Below, piece after piece: positions 43,730 through 54,203 of a stretch of 64,000 nt of DNA. Source of the DNA: Lepas anatifera (Eukaryota; Arthropoda; Thecostraca; Lepadidae); contig JAOTON010001029.1 of NCBI GenBank assembly GCA_034440635.1, positions 124,001 to 188,000 of the forward strand, written 5' to 3'. The position numbers and the translations under genes were made by a program. How positions within the stretch are numbered: the first letter of the stretch is position 1; every line of letters starts with the position of its first letter. Below the pieces are notes generated by a model that made no database searches, had not been told where the DNA came from, and worked only from the letters and a program-made list of their open reading frames with translations.

Positions 43730-44640
43730 ACTTTGGTGTAATGTGATGAAATAGCAGAGGTCATTTTAGGTCAAGAACCAAGGTCACCCGAGTGCAGCAT
43801 GAGTTTGTAATGCTCCAACACATCTGGAGAACCATGAATCTGTCAGGCCTTGAAATGAACTCGGTAGCGACGTATTTGCGTACCTGTCTTTTAAATGACA
43901 TGTAAGGTCAAGCTAGGTCATCTAGTGAGGTTATTGCAAGAGTCGTTTCAGATCCACGGCACAAGTAATGGTACAAAATCTGCGGTAGGTAAGTGATCAG
44001 CTTTCAATTGACATCCATATCAGCCATTTTGTAGCATATCCGCACGAAAGGTACTTGCAGTGAGTGTTTTTCCCAAGTGATGACCTCTGTGACCTGTTAC
44101 TTAATCTGAGTTACAACGAAAATCACCCACCACTAGTTAGCTTATACGCTGAGGACCATCCAGAGAAAAAATGGAAAATTTGAAAATAGGACTTTAAAAA
44201 AATTATTTAAAGAAAGTATCACAAGGTCACGAGGCCAAAACCTGACCTGTGGTCAGAGTTTTATTTTTGTTATATAGACCGTTTTAATTTACTATCCATT
44301 GCTTTTTATTTTAATTGATTTCGATCAGCCACTTTTAAGATACAACATTATTTCTGCTTCAATATTTGCGTTGACCTCGAAACTTTGATGACCTCTATTT
44401 GGTGACCTGTTTGACCTTGAGACCTGAAAATGGGCCCAAAAGTTTTTTATAGGGGACCTTGGGTACAAAACGATTTTTCCTGGAATGACCCCTTTATCAA
44501 ATGAAAGCCAGCGCCGAGACATACACGATGACGTTTGATTCAGCGCTCTAGCTTGATTAGGTCAACAGTTTTCGTCAAAATAATTTTATTTTACTCCTGG
44601 TGACTTGTGATGACCCCAGATAGGTCAAAGGGAAAATATC
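43730..44640. repeat. AGGTCA/TGACCT-rich stretch
   Basis: Many AGGTCA or TGACCT hexamers, for example 'aggtcattttaggtcaag', 'gtaaggtcaagctaggtca' and 'tgacctgttt gacctt'. It continues after the SINE at 44645 ('gaggtcacctcatgacctga' near 44956). It probably belongs to a large element like 40572-42078, but termini were not identified. Confidence 0.55.
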
Positions 44641-44644
44641 ACCG

Positions 44645-44835
44645 GGGGGGGCGCGGTAGTGGAGTGGTCAGCGTAGCTGGCTTCCATTCAGCCGACCCGG
44701 CTTCAAGGACCGGCGGCTTCCCTGAACAAAGAGCAAGCTGGCTCCCGAGAAACCCTTCCAACAGGGAAAGACTTGGCGACGTCATATGACCCTGGCAGTT
44801 GGTGCGTCGATAAGCCCCAAAAATTATTATTATCG
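44645..44835 (+). repeat. tRNA-derived SINE with A and B boxes
   Basis: A-box-like TAGTGGAGTGG at 44657-44667 and B-box-like GCTTCAAGGAC at about 44700-44710 lie at tRNA spacing. A body follows, and then a tail 'gcgtcgataagccccaaaaa' with ATT repeats, typical of arthropod-style and other invertebrate SINEs. The RNA polymerase III boxes are slightly degenerate, so activity is doubtful. Confidence 0.75.
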
Positions 44836-45010
44836 CCCCCTGGGATGCGTGAAATGGTGTCCAAGAACGTTTTTCTGAGCAATCTGAGCATTTACAATCA
44901 TTTTTTGTGATTTTTATATCATAAGACAGCTTTTGCCCATGCTTTTTCAATGGGAGAGGTCACCTCATGACCTGACCTTAGGTCAAAAAATCGAAAACAC
45001 GGATAAAAAT

Positions 45011-45470
45011 TCTGTAGACCCTGAAGGAGTCCTAAAGTTTTTTTTCTATTGCTAGAAAAGGTCCGCCACCCATTTAATCGGGTAGCCAGGCGTGCCCCCT
45101 CCGCGATCCCAACGACAACAGTACCCTTACGTTAACACCACCAGAACATAAAATATTACAAGTCGCGGCACGCCCTGCTAGGAAAAAGAAAGTAACTTAG
45201 AGAAAGCATAATAAATATCAATACTATTAGTAAAAACTGCCAGTAGTAGCTCCCTGTAAATATACAGGGAGCAGGAATACAGGTCTATTTAGGTTAAATG
45301 CACAATAATTTAGCTCATTACCGGTTAGATTGTTAGTCTTTTTCCAAACGGGACTACCCAAAACTGGAGATTCGTGTTAGCCCCTCCGAGATTCTGGCGA
45401 AAAGATAGAGGCCTAGTAACATTCGCCAGAGAACTCGGAAGACAGTAAGCAAATTAGGGCAGACATGCAG
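45011..45470. other. non-coding stretch, nothing recognised
   Basis: No gene or clear repeat border. A short hairpin-like 'ctccctgtaaatatacaggg' occurs near 45250. Confidence 0.45.
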
Positions 45471-45473
45471 GCA

Positions 45474-45520
45474 TAGGCAAGCAAGCAAGCAAGCAAGCAG
45501 GCAAACTAGCAAGCAAGCGC
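45474..45520. repeat. (GCAA)n microsatellite
   Basis: Repeated gcaa tetramers with a few interruptions. Confidence 0.9.
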
Positions 45521-45532
45521 AGCAGGGAGTCA

Positions 45533-45558
45533 GACGCGCACGCACGCACGCACGCACG

Positions 45559-45604
<46 letters not shown>

Positions 45605-45680
45605 CACACACACACACGCACACACACGCACGCACGCGCACACGCACACGTACACGCACGCGCACACGTACACGTACACA
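45533..45680. repeat. (CA)n/(CACG)n microsatellite
   Basis: Pure and interrupted CA dinucleotides with CACG and CGTA variants. Open frames here (Cys/Val/Arg runs on the minus strand) are artefacts. Confidence 0.97.
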
Positions 45681-45760
45681 CGCACAACGTCCATGCAACA
45701 TGCACAACGTCCATGCAACATGCACAACGTCCATGCAACATGCACAACGTCCATGCAACA
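45681..45760. repeat. 20-bp tandem repeat, four units
   Basis: Units of exactly 20 bases, tgcacaacgtccatgcaaca, begin at 45681, 45701, 45721 and 45741 and are identical except for the first base of unit 1. Confidence 0.97.
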
Positions 45761-45892
45761 CGCACAAACCTACACATATACACTAGGAAGCATTTATTGG
45801 GACACAATTACAGTCTTCAATGTGCAGCCCCATTACCAAGGTTCACATGTCTTTCCCCACTATAAATTTCACGGCCATGGTCACGTTGGTTA

Positions 45893-47175
45893 CTAATTAT
45901 TTGTTCTATATTTGGCAAGGAAGATATCCCTTACATGTTTTTTTAGTGTGTTTTTGTTTAGAGGTACATCTTCCGTAGTCCTAAATTTGGCACATAAAGT
46001 TTTATTCCAAATTTCTGGTGCAGAACATGTAATAGAAAATTTTCTGTAATTTGTGGTGGCTAAAGGTACTTCAAAATGTTGTACTAGTCTAGTGTTATTT
46101 GCTCGGTGGAGTTGAAACATTGAAGACATGACAGTTGGCATCGTACCATTCAATACATTTGATAGAATAACTATTTTTTGTTGCGATACTAGTTCTGGAA
46201 ACTTCAGAATTTTTAGCTCAAGAAATAGTTCATTCATTGGATAGTAAAAGGGTTTCTTCGTTATAATTCTAACTGCTCGTTTTTGAAGTTTAATGATTTT
46301 ATCTAGTCTGGATTCATAATTACTACCCCAGACAAGCGCGCAATAATTTAAATGGGGCAAGATTAAGGCATTGTAAAGACAAAGTAATTCACGTGTTGAC
46401 ATAAAGAATTTAGCTCTGCTCATTAAGCCGAGATTCCTACTTATAACTGTGGATAAATTTGAAATATGAGAGTCCCATTTTAATTTTTCGTCAATATTTA
46501 TTCCTAGATAACGTATATTTTTCGCCCTTGAGATTTGTACACTGTTCAAAGTCACATCAAGATTTTCCAATGCACACCCAGAGCAAAGTTGATAATGTGA
46601 TTTATACGCGTTTAATGATAGACGATTTGCTTTGAACCATTCTGATACTTTAGGCAGGATATTTTTTACCTTAAGCTGAAGCTTTGCTGAATTTTCCTCT
46701 GTTATGATAATAGCAGTGTCGTCCGCAAACAAGTAAAATGTACAGTCATTTGATACTTTATAAAGGTCATTTATATATACTATAAATAACAAAGGCCCTA
46801 AAATTGATCCCTGTGGAACACCAGTGTCTATTTTTCTAGGTTTTGATAGAGTTTCATTTATCCTTGTCTTTTGATATCTGTTTGATACATAGGAGCAAAT
46901 GATTTTATATAATTTTCCATGTATGCCAATTTTATTTATTTTACGTAAGAGTATACTTAAACTAACCGTATCGAACGCTTTTTTCAAATCAAGATATATT
47001 CCACACGAAACATGACCGTTTTCCAGAGATTTTGTCACATTGTCATAGAGGTGCGCCAATGGCATATAGGTACTATGCTTCTTCCTAAAGCCGAATTGCA
47101 ATGGGTACAAAATATCATGTTGAGTCAGATAATCCGAGAAGTAATTATAAATCAGTCGTTCAAGAATCTTGGAAA
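45893..47175 (-). pseudogene. LINE ORF2, reverse transcriptase core and tail
   Basis: 405 codons from the in-frame Met, continuing the RT after the shift. It contains QFGFRKKHST, IYLDLKKAFDTV (first Asp), DTGVPQGSILGPLLF and the active-site block LFADDTAI. It then has the thumb and a C-terminal tail with IWNKTLCAKFRTT. All RT catalytic residues are present, so the damage is limited to the two shifts. Confidence 0.92.
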
Positions 47176-48531
47176 AATGGGCAATAAGGAAATGGGACGG
47201 TAGTTTGTGAATTTATCGTTTTCGCCAGATTTATTAACAGGCACAATCGATGCAATTTTCAAAATATCTGGGAACACAGCATTTTGCAAGCAAATGTTGA
47301 AAAAGTATGTCAAGTTGTTAAGGCATCTTTTGTAAGTGCAAAGGAGGAGATGAGTATTTATGCCGTCAACGCCACCACCCACAGAATTTAGCGATTTGAT
47401 AACATCCTCAATCTGTTGCTGGTTAGTTGAGAGTTCCGAAAGATGTGGGGGATGTGTATAATTTTCAATATAACTTGTTGGATCTACATCAGACACTGGG
47501 ATTTCCTTTTCAAGTTTCGAACCTACGGAAGAGAAAAAATCGTTGAAACCATCTGAGATATCGTCATTTTCATAACGTTTGTTTTTCTCGTCAGTGAAAA
47601 CTTTGGGGTATGAGCTAGTTTTAGAGGTTTTTCTATTAATTACTTCATTTAGTAAATTCCATGTTTGTTTTCCATCACCCTTATGCAACTCAAACATGTG
47701 TTTATAATAATCTCGCTTAGTATCTTTAATTATTTTAGTCAGTATGTTTCGATATTGCTTATATTTTTCCTCATGGTTTGGTTCGCCAACATTCCTATTA
47801 TTTGAATTATCTTTGTCTTTAGATAGAATATATTTCCGATAGAGTTTATACTTCTGATTAATGCAAGCCAAAATACCTGGTGAGATCCATGGCTTTATTG
47901 GGGTTTTTCTTCTACTAAGCACAAAGGACTTAGAAAACTCTTCAACTCCCATTTTATAGGCATTTATGATTACTTTACAAGCTTCATTTGGATCGGTTAT
48001 GTTCTGAAAGTTTTGCAATTTGGATACCAGGAAGTCATTTAATTCAGTTTCCTTTCTCTTATCAAAAATTTTTACTGGTTTCCTTCTGTTAAATTCTATT
48101 GATTTTACTTCGATCCACATATAGATAGGAAGGTGATCAGATAGGTCATCAATTATTATACCCGATGAACGCACTTGATTTAAATCATTTATGAATATAT
48201 TATCGATAAGGGAGCCCCCATGTGTTGATATTCTGGTTGGTTTTGAAATTAAGGGTAATAAATTGTATGATTGCATCAAACTCATAAACATCAGAACTTT
48301 TCTGTCTTCTTGCATTTTTAAGAGATCTAAGTTAAAGTCTCCTGCCAATATACATTTCATTTGACAATTATCTAATAGTCCTAGAATACTCTCAATTTTT
48401 TCCATGAATATGTTGTAGTCTTGACTTGGAGGTCTGTAAATTTCACCAATCACAAGTTTTTTGTCATGTTTTCCTTTTAAATTAGTCAGCTCAACGAATG
48501 TCGATTCAGTTTGGGAAAGTTCAAGATACAC
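47152..48531 (-). pseudogene. LINE ORF2, rest of endonuclease, linker and RT start
   Basis: Motifs in order are GEIYRPPS, LAGDFNLDLL (Asp/Asn), DNIFIND and LSDHLPIYM (terminal Asp-His pair), so the endonuclease catalytic set appears complete. A linker of about 200 residues follows, and then the first RT motif (IASIVPVNKSG, NYRPISLLP). The frame ends at PRFLND, where a shift leads into the next segment. Confidence 0.9.
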
Positions 48532-48914
48532 CCTTCTCTTGCTGTCATACTGTTTATGTAGATAGATAGCTGTTCCTCCCCCTGGACGTTAATTCTACTG
48601 GTGGCGTAAAGGTTATATTCGTCAATTTCAAAATAATTCTCAATGTCCTTTCTAAGCCATGTTTCCGCAATGCAAATAACTGACCATTTAACATCAGACT
48701 TGCTAAGTATGTTACGGAAGTCATCAAATTTGTTTTTAATTGATTGGGCGTTAATATGGATGACAGAAAATGTTTCTTTAACATCAGTGTTAATCGGAAG
48801 CATATGGTATTGACAGTCTGATGTTATTTTGTCAAAGCGATGGTCAAATTCAGTTGTGGGATGTGAAATCAAATGACTAAAGAGACCTTTTACCATGATA
48901 TCGTTATTTTTCAA
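48486..48914 (-). pseudogene. LINE ORF2, endonuclease start
   Basis: It includes FSVIHINAQSIKNKFDDF, the usual Asn-bearing first motif, and VICIAETWL with the catalytic Glu. The domain then leaves frame after INVQG near 48585. The 38 residues before the domain are not conserved as far as I can tell. Confidence 0.85.
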
Positions 48915-49320
48915 GAATGTATAATAAGATCATTTCCAGTCTTAGTTCAAAACTATTCATATAAGCAATTTTATTTATAATATAGCAACCAAATTTCAAG
49001 TTGTTAAAGTTTTTCCTTTTTCTGACTTCAAAAATGACCAATGCGTGACAAGAAACACATTCCACAAGGGAAGAAAGATGCGGGGCGGTGCTGCACATGA
49101 AAAAGACAACCAAGGTCTGAAGACCAAATAATAATCCTAAGAGGTTCATACTCATCCCTAATGCCTGCCAAAGACAAAACACGGAATAAAAAAGAGAGAC
49201 ACATGAAACACATAAGCTATGTACAAAAGTAGATTTGAATGTTTCATCACCAGGGAATCCAGGATCCAAGGGTTCACAAGACCATCCACCAAAAGCTAGA
49301 GTATAACCTACTTGATATAA
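48915..49320. other. possible 5' leader of the LINE
   Basis: A minus-strand frame of 121 codons (48904-49269) directly precedes the endonuclease start but has no recognisable domain. I cannot place the LINE's 5' edge. Confidence 0.35.
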
Positions 49321-49818
49321 TGTGGATCAAAACGGATTAATTTGTAAATTTTGGAGACCATATATTCATAGTTGTCTCAGCCATAGAAGTATGGTACCGC
49401 AGTTGAGGTTTCAGCGCCAGCGCCATCTAACTTATATAGGTGGCGCCCGTGTATCTCCGTATGAGATATCCAGCACCACACACAAAGTCATGATTGCAGG
49501 CTTTGAGTTCAGCACTTAGACACCTAAACACTTCAACATACTGCTTTAAATGAAAGTTTAGAACAATAAATTAGGCTTAATTACTAGGATGGTTCAGTTA
49601 CTAGGATGAAAGGCTTGGAACATCATCAATTGCACCACAATTTGCTGATGGCTATCATTATTTAGTATGTTGTGATATTGTCAATTGACATGATCATTAT
49701 CATCATTATTTTTTTCCTAGGATGCGTACAAAAAAAACAACAGCAAACAACAACAACAAAAAACAACAGGCAACATTTGAAACCAATATTTGAAATAGGG
49801 ACATAGGAAGATAAGAGG

Positions 49819-49880
49819 AAAGGCTAAGACCGGTGGCGCGAGACCCCAGGAAAGGCCGAGACCGGTGGCGCGAGACCTCA
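49819..49880. repeat. two-unit direct repeat
   Basis: 'gagaccggtggcgcgagacc' and its near copy 'aagaccggtggcgcgagacc' stand about 32 bp apart. Confidence 0.7.
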
Positions 49881-49899
49881 ACATTGTGTAAGAAGTTTC

Positions 49900-50138
49900 A
49901 AATCGATTGGCTTAGAAATGTAGCTATGGTAGAGTTTAAAAGTTGAAGTAAGGTGACTTTGGTTGACCTCGCCTGGTGACCTGACCTTGTGTTAACCGGT
50001 GTAAAAAAACTTCAGGAATGGTGGAAAATGGTGGGGTGAGAGGTAAAGCCCTCAACCACGGTGATACACCTCGTCGTTTTGCTATTATTTCGAAAAAACT
50101 AAGGGGGCTATCGATGGCCCCGGTAGGGCGAGGGTTAA
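49900..50138. repeat. fragment related to the TTAA-type element family
   Basis: Contains 'aggtgactttggttgacctc' and 'ggtgacctgacctt', then a right end gtagggcgaggg|TTAA (50135-50138), like the 42074 end. A TTAA also occurs at 49992. A compact internal copy of about 90 bp may start near 50043 (aagccctcaaccacggtg). Confidence 0.4.
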
Positions 50139-53100
50139 ATCCCTCCCCCACGACATGCACTGTCACTTTTTGACGGACCCACTCCATGTCATGCCGTCAC
50201 CTAATAAAACTATCACTTTGAGGAAACCGGGGCAACACGGACACCCTAACGATGGTGTGAGTTTTCGATGATGTACTCAACTTGTTTCGTCCCCATTTGT
50301 TCATCCTGTCCCCAACTTAACGGTAAAAACAAATCCCCCAAAAATTACCGACGGGAAAATATCACCTCGTGCACTAGCACGTCACCTTTGGTTGATCCCC
50401 CTTCCCTACGTCATGGTACGTCACGTTCAGCCGAACCCCGCTACACCCTTGGGGGCGTAACGTACTTTAAGAACGGCCCCGTATTTATGGTATTAACCCT
50501 GATTCATGACAAACATACAATGGATCACGAAATCATGGTATTGTAACAACTAAGCTGGCAGCCACAGAGGACTTTGAAAAGGAACATCTATTTTGTGATG
50601 TTGACTGACCGCACTAAGGTATTATTATTACTGCACTAAGGTTTTATTATTATTTGTTCTTTATCATTTATTATATTTCATTTATTTATTCATTTGTTCA
50701 TTTATCATACATTATTTTATTATCTTTATTTTTCATTTTTCGTGCTGACTATATTAAGGTTTTCGTTCCACAACTCTATACAGTATTACACGTCTGTACG
50801 TAGTCATATAGCATATAATTGGAGGCTTCCTTTGGCGGCGTCCTCGAATACATATCATTTTACACCACGTGATTACCTCAGATACTCCAAAAGATTGTGA
50901 TCAATAGAATAAGGCATTTTCGAAATAGATAACTGCTGGATCGAAGTTCAAACAAATCTAACGTAATACTAAGGTTACCGGGGAAATTTGGGCCACGGGG
51001 GTTATCTAATCACTACAGCTGTTAAAGACCTAAGGCGGAGCTTCAAATGAAACGTAAGGCTGCGCGTAGAGCTGTTGAGCAAAGTGAGGTAGTCTTATTT
51101 GTCTAAAAATTTATATGATTTAAATATAGGTAGGAAGCTCCGGTTTCGATGCATTGTAATCGTGGTCTGGCTAATTTTTCTCCTGATCCTCAGTTACGCA
51201 TGTCACTGAAATATCATCAATGCCGTGGTATTTCAACTGTATTACAGTCGCAGCTGAGATCGCTGTCATTTGACAAGTTGTCTGTAGATTAGTGTTACCA
51301 TTTCATCCGTCAAACCGGATGGTGATCTTTCGGAAAACCGCTGATGAGGTTTATCGCTCTATATTCGAAGATGTTTCGTCCATCCATCGTAGAAAGCCCC
51401 AAGTGATATTCAGGGGACAAGCTCGTATTTAGCAAAGTATTGCTTTGTAAGCCACGGGCATCAAAACCAGGGGATGTGCAATGAATTCTCCCGAGCTGAT
51501 CAGCCAGAAGGACGTTTCTCAAAGCGGTACTCAGCATATCATTTTTAACTCTTTTCTCAGCCATCAACGTGGAAAAATATTGCCAAATTTATTGCAGATA
51601 AACTGCCTTTAACCCATACCAAGTGCTTTCCCACCCTTAAGTGGGGGCGGGGAGCACTTAGTGTTGGTCCATTAAGTCAACATCCTTAACTGTTGGCCCC
51701 GTCTCCAGCCTCCCCCGCAACGTCATGGCCAATTACGAAACACTATACCATTGGCGAATCGAGGAGTAAGGAGGTGTGGTATCCCTCTCCCTAATTAAGC
51801 ATGAGCGCACCCCAAACAGTTTCCGTCGCTAGTATCTGAAGCGCCTCTTCCCATCTTCTCCAAGTTACGAGTACCGCAATATAATCCTGGATCCGCCTGT
51901 TGGTTTTGGATCCGTCTGTTGGTTAGCAACTGGGTGACGTGAATATATCGTGAATAAGTAAAGCAGGAGCAGATATTGGCCCTATAGTCAAAAGTTTAAG
52001 ATAAAATGAGTCATAATCCTATCAACTACTATTAACGCCCGCCACAGTGGGCCTCCGAGCCAGCTTCGCCCTAGTGGGGAGGGGATTCAAACACCCCTTT
52101 GATCTCGGCTTCTATGCAGGATAGCGAAAAAATACAAAGCCGATGAGCTGCTCACAAGAATTCACGAGGAAAAAAAACGTCGGTCACTTCTTGGCTCAGG
52201 TCAATATCGAGATCATGACAGCTCAGGTCATGATGACATGTAGTCTCAGATGACAAGTAGTCTCAGATGACCTCTCAAAGGTCACATTACACAGTGGGGA
52301 ATCTCACATTCCTAGCACCTAGACGTCCCCACGGTAATCGAAAACGGTGGATAATGTGCCAGGTAATGTTAATGCAAATCAAATTCAGCTTGAAGGTGAC
52401 TGGTGTGATTCATTTATCGTATACTGGAAACGTATAAGATTTGGCACAAATCGGCTCCTACGGACCATATCCTTAGGTATCGCTCCACTGTCCTGCTGTG
52501 CAGCTCTATCCACTGGTCGACTGCCCTCTCACAAATTTGGCGCACTCGCCAGCAACTGCCAGCGTATAAGTCTGTGCTCCGCTCAACAGCAGAGGGAGCT
52601 TGAAACGCAGCTGTAGCAAGCCATCAGCCTGGTGGGTGAAGGCGTGGTGATTGGTAGGGGCCAGTGATTTCCCGCGGGCTTTCGTCATAACTCAACCGCT
52701 AGCGAAGCCCCAGTTCAGCTGGGGGAACGCAAATGCTGGGTGATGAATATTCCCTGCATTTCTCTCGCAGGCATGGCTAATAGGATTAGAATCAATGGAG
52801 TACTGGTTCCCGACTGCTGTTAGAGTTCTTCCATGCTCATAAGCATGGGCGTGGCTAGCGAAGCGGGAAGGGGAGACGCATCTCCCTACTCTCGAATCCG
52901 GGATATGTCCCCTGAATCTTGGACCTCGACTTAACTTTTTTGCATTTGCCCTCTGTTTCTTGTGTGAATCTACATAAAGTGTTGGTAAAAGGCATCATCG
53001 TTAGTATTTTCCCAACGCCCACACCGGTCATCACGCTCCGGAGTCCGTCCCTAGTATTGTATTGTCCGCTTAGAACATTGTAATTGCAGGAGCCAGCAGC

Positions 53101-54203
53101 ACTGCACCACCCATTTTCAGTGGGTTTTCGGGTGTAAGCGTTACAGTCCGAGCCAAAAGCACATTACACCTGACACATCCACAGCAGAAACATGGGAAAC
53201 TGGTAGGGAATTAATTTTGGGGATATCAGGGCTCTTTTCAGATTAAACATTGTGTAAGGCAAGGGTATTTCATTAGGGTCGTTCAAAAAGTTTTTTTACT
53301 TTTCAGACTCGAACCCACTTTTTCCCCGTTATATATGCAATTTAGATCTCAATGAGCCACATTCCAAGCGTCTATGACGACGGAAAAGATCGCCTCAAAA
53401 CGGTTAAAAATTTCATGTTTCAGGCGCCGGATTGGCCACCCGGCTAGGAGGGATGATAATGATGGTGCAAAAATAGTTTTTGGAATAGACCTATTGCCAC
53501 TCAGGAGGTGATTCTAGGGTTAAAATGGAGACTTTGAGTGCAGAAGATATTGTTCTACCTTGCAAAAAAAAACTTCGACCATGGGCAAGTGAAAATTTCG
53601 TCTCTGATGCTTGTTTTCCGGCACCTACTGAGTGTTCCATTGGACCTGCTACTCTCAGTTTCTCTTGCAAATAATTCCAAAGGCATTTGTATTAAGGCAG
53701 TGTCAGTATGCGTATCTGTTACCTGACACATTTTGCAACATTGTTTACAAAAAATACCTAGCTAGGTCAGGTCGGGTCACTGAGTTATGACGTCATTCCT
53801 ATGTCCATGCATAGTGATTTTTCGAAGTGGAAATCTAGCTCGCTCTTAGAAATGCAAGACGAAATTTCTGGATAACATTCAAAAGCTGTTGAATTGAAAA
53901 ATGTGATGTCACAAACAGATGTCCGGTTAGGTCCATAGCTATGCCAGCAGAGGTCACCAAGGGTATACAATATTATCTGAGAGTGTTAAAGAATTGCAAT
54001 TAAACGCAGTATAACTATGATTTTGGTGTCATGGAGACCATTTGGCCCATACTAATCAGGGTCATGCATGCTATTGCTTTGTTGGGGTAGTTTATGCCTT
54101 TGACCTTACATCAAGACCACCCTGCTACCTGAACTCTCGGCCTTGTTCCTATCCCCCAGAAGGTGACGGGTACCGGGAGAGTCCTGTTCTTCATGTCCAG
54201 ATC
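50139..54203. other. long non-coding stretch
   Basis: No coding domain recognised. 50215-50300 resembles the left end of the TA-flanked element at 60623 ('cacggacaccctaacgatgg', 'gagttttcgatga'). A terminus-like 'tggatccgcctg' occurs near 51890, and a 'gggcgtggctagcg' MITE-like start near 52847. The rest shows nothing I can name. Confidence 0.4.

Larger units (their letters stand above)
45893..48914 (-). mobile_element. APE-type LINE (CR1/Jockey-like), ORF2 nearly complete
   Basis: On the minus strand an apurinic endonuclease domain is followed by a linker, a reverse transcriptase and a C-terminal tail, spread over three frames. Two one-base-type shifts (near 48585 and 47170) break it. Downstream, AATAAA occurs on the minus strand (complement of 45793-45798), close to the 20-bp repeats. 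No ORF1 was recognised upstream; a 121-codon frame at 48904-49269 may be 5' leader. The clade is judged from general resemblance only. Confidence 0.9.

Noticed and set aside
45681..45760. CRISPR-like array (regular 20-bp repeats).
   Set aside because: Units are directly contiguous without spacers, in an animal genome next to a microsatellite.
45354..45807. Minus-strand frames rich in Cys, Val and Arg with a repeated MLHGRCA-like peptide.
   Set aside because: They translate the CA/CACG microsatellite and the 20-bp tandem units.
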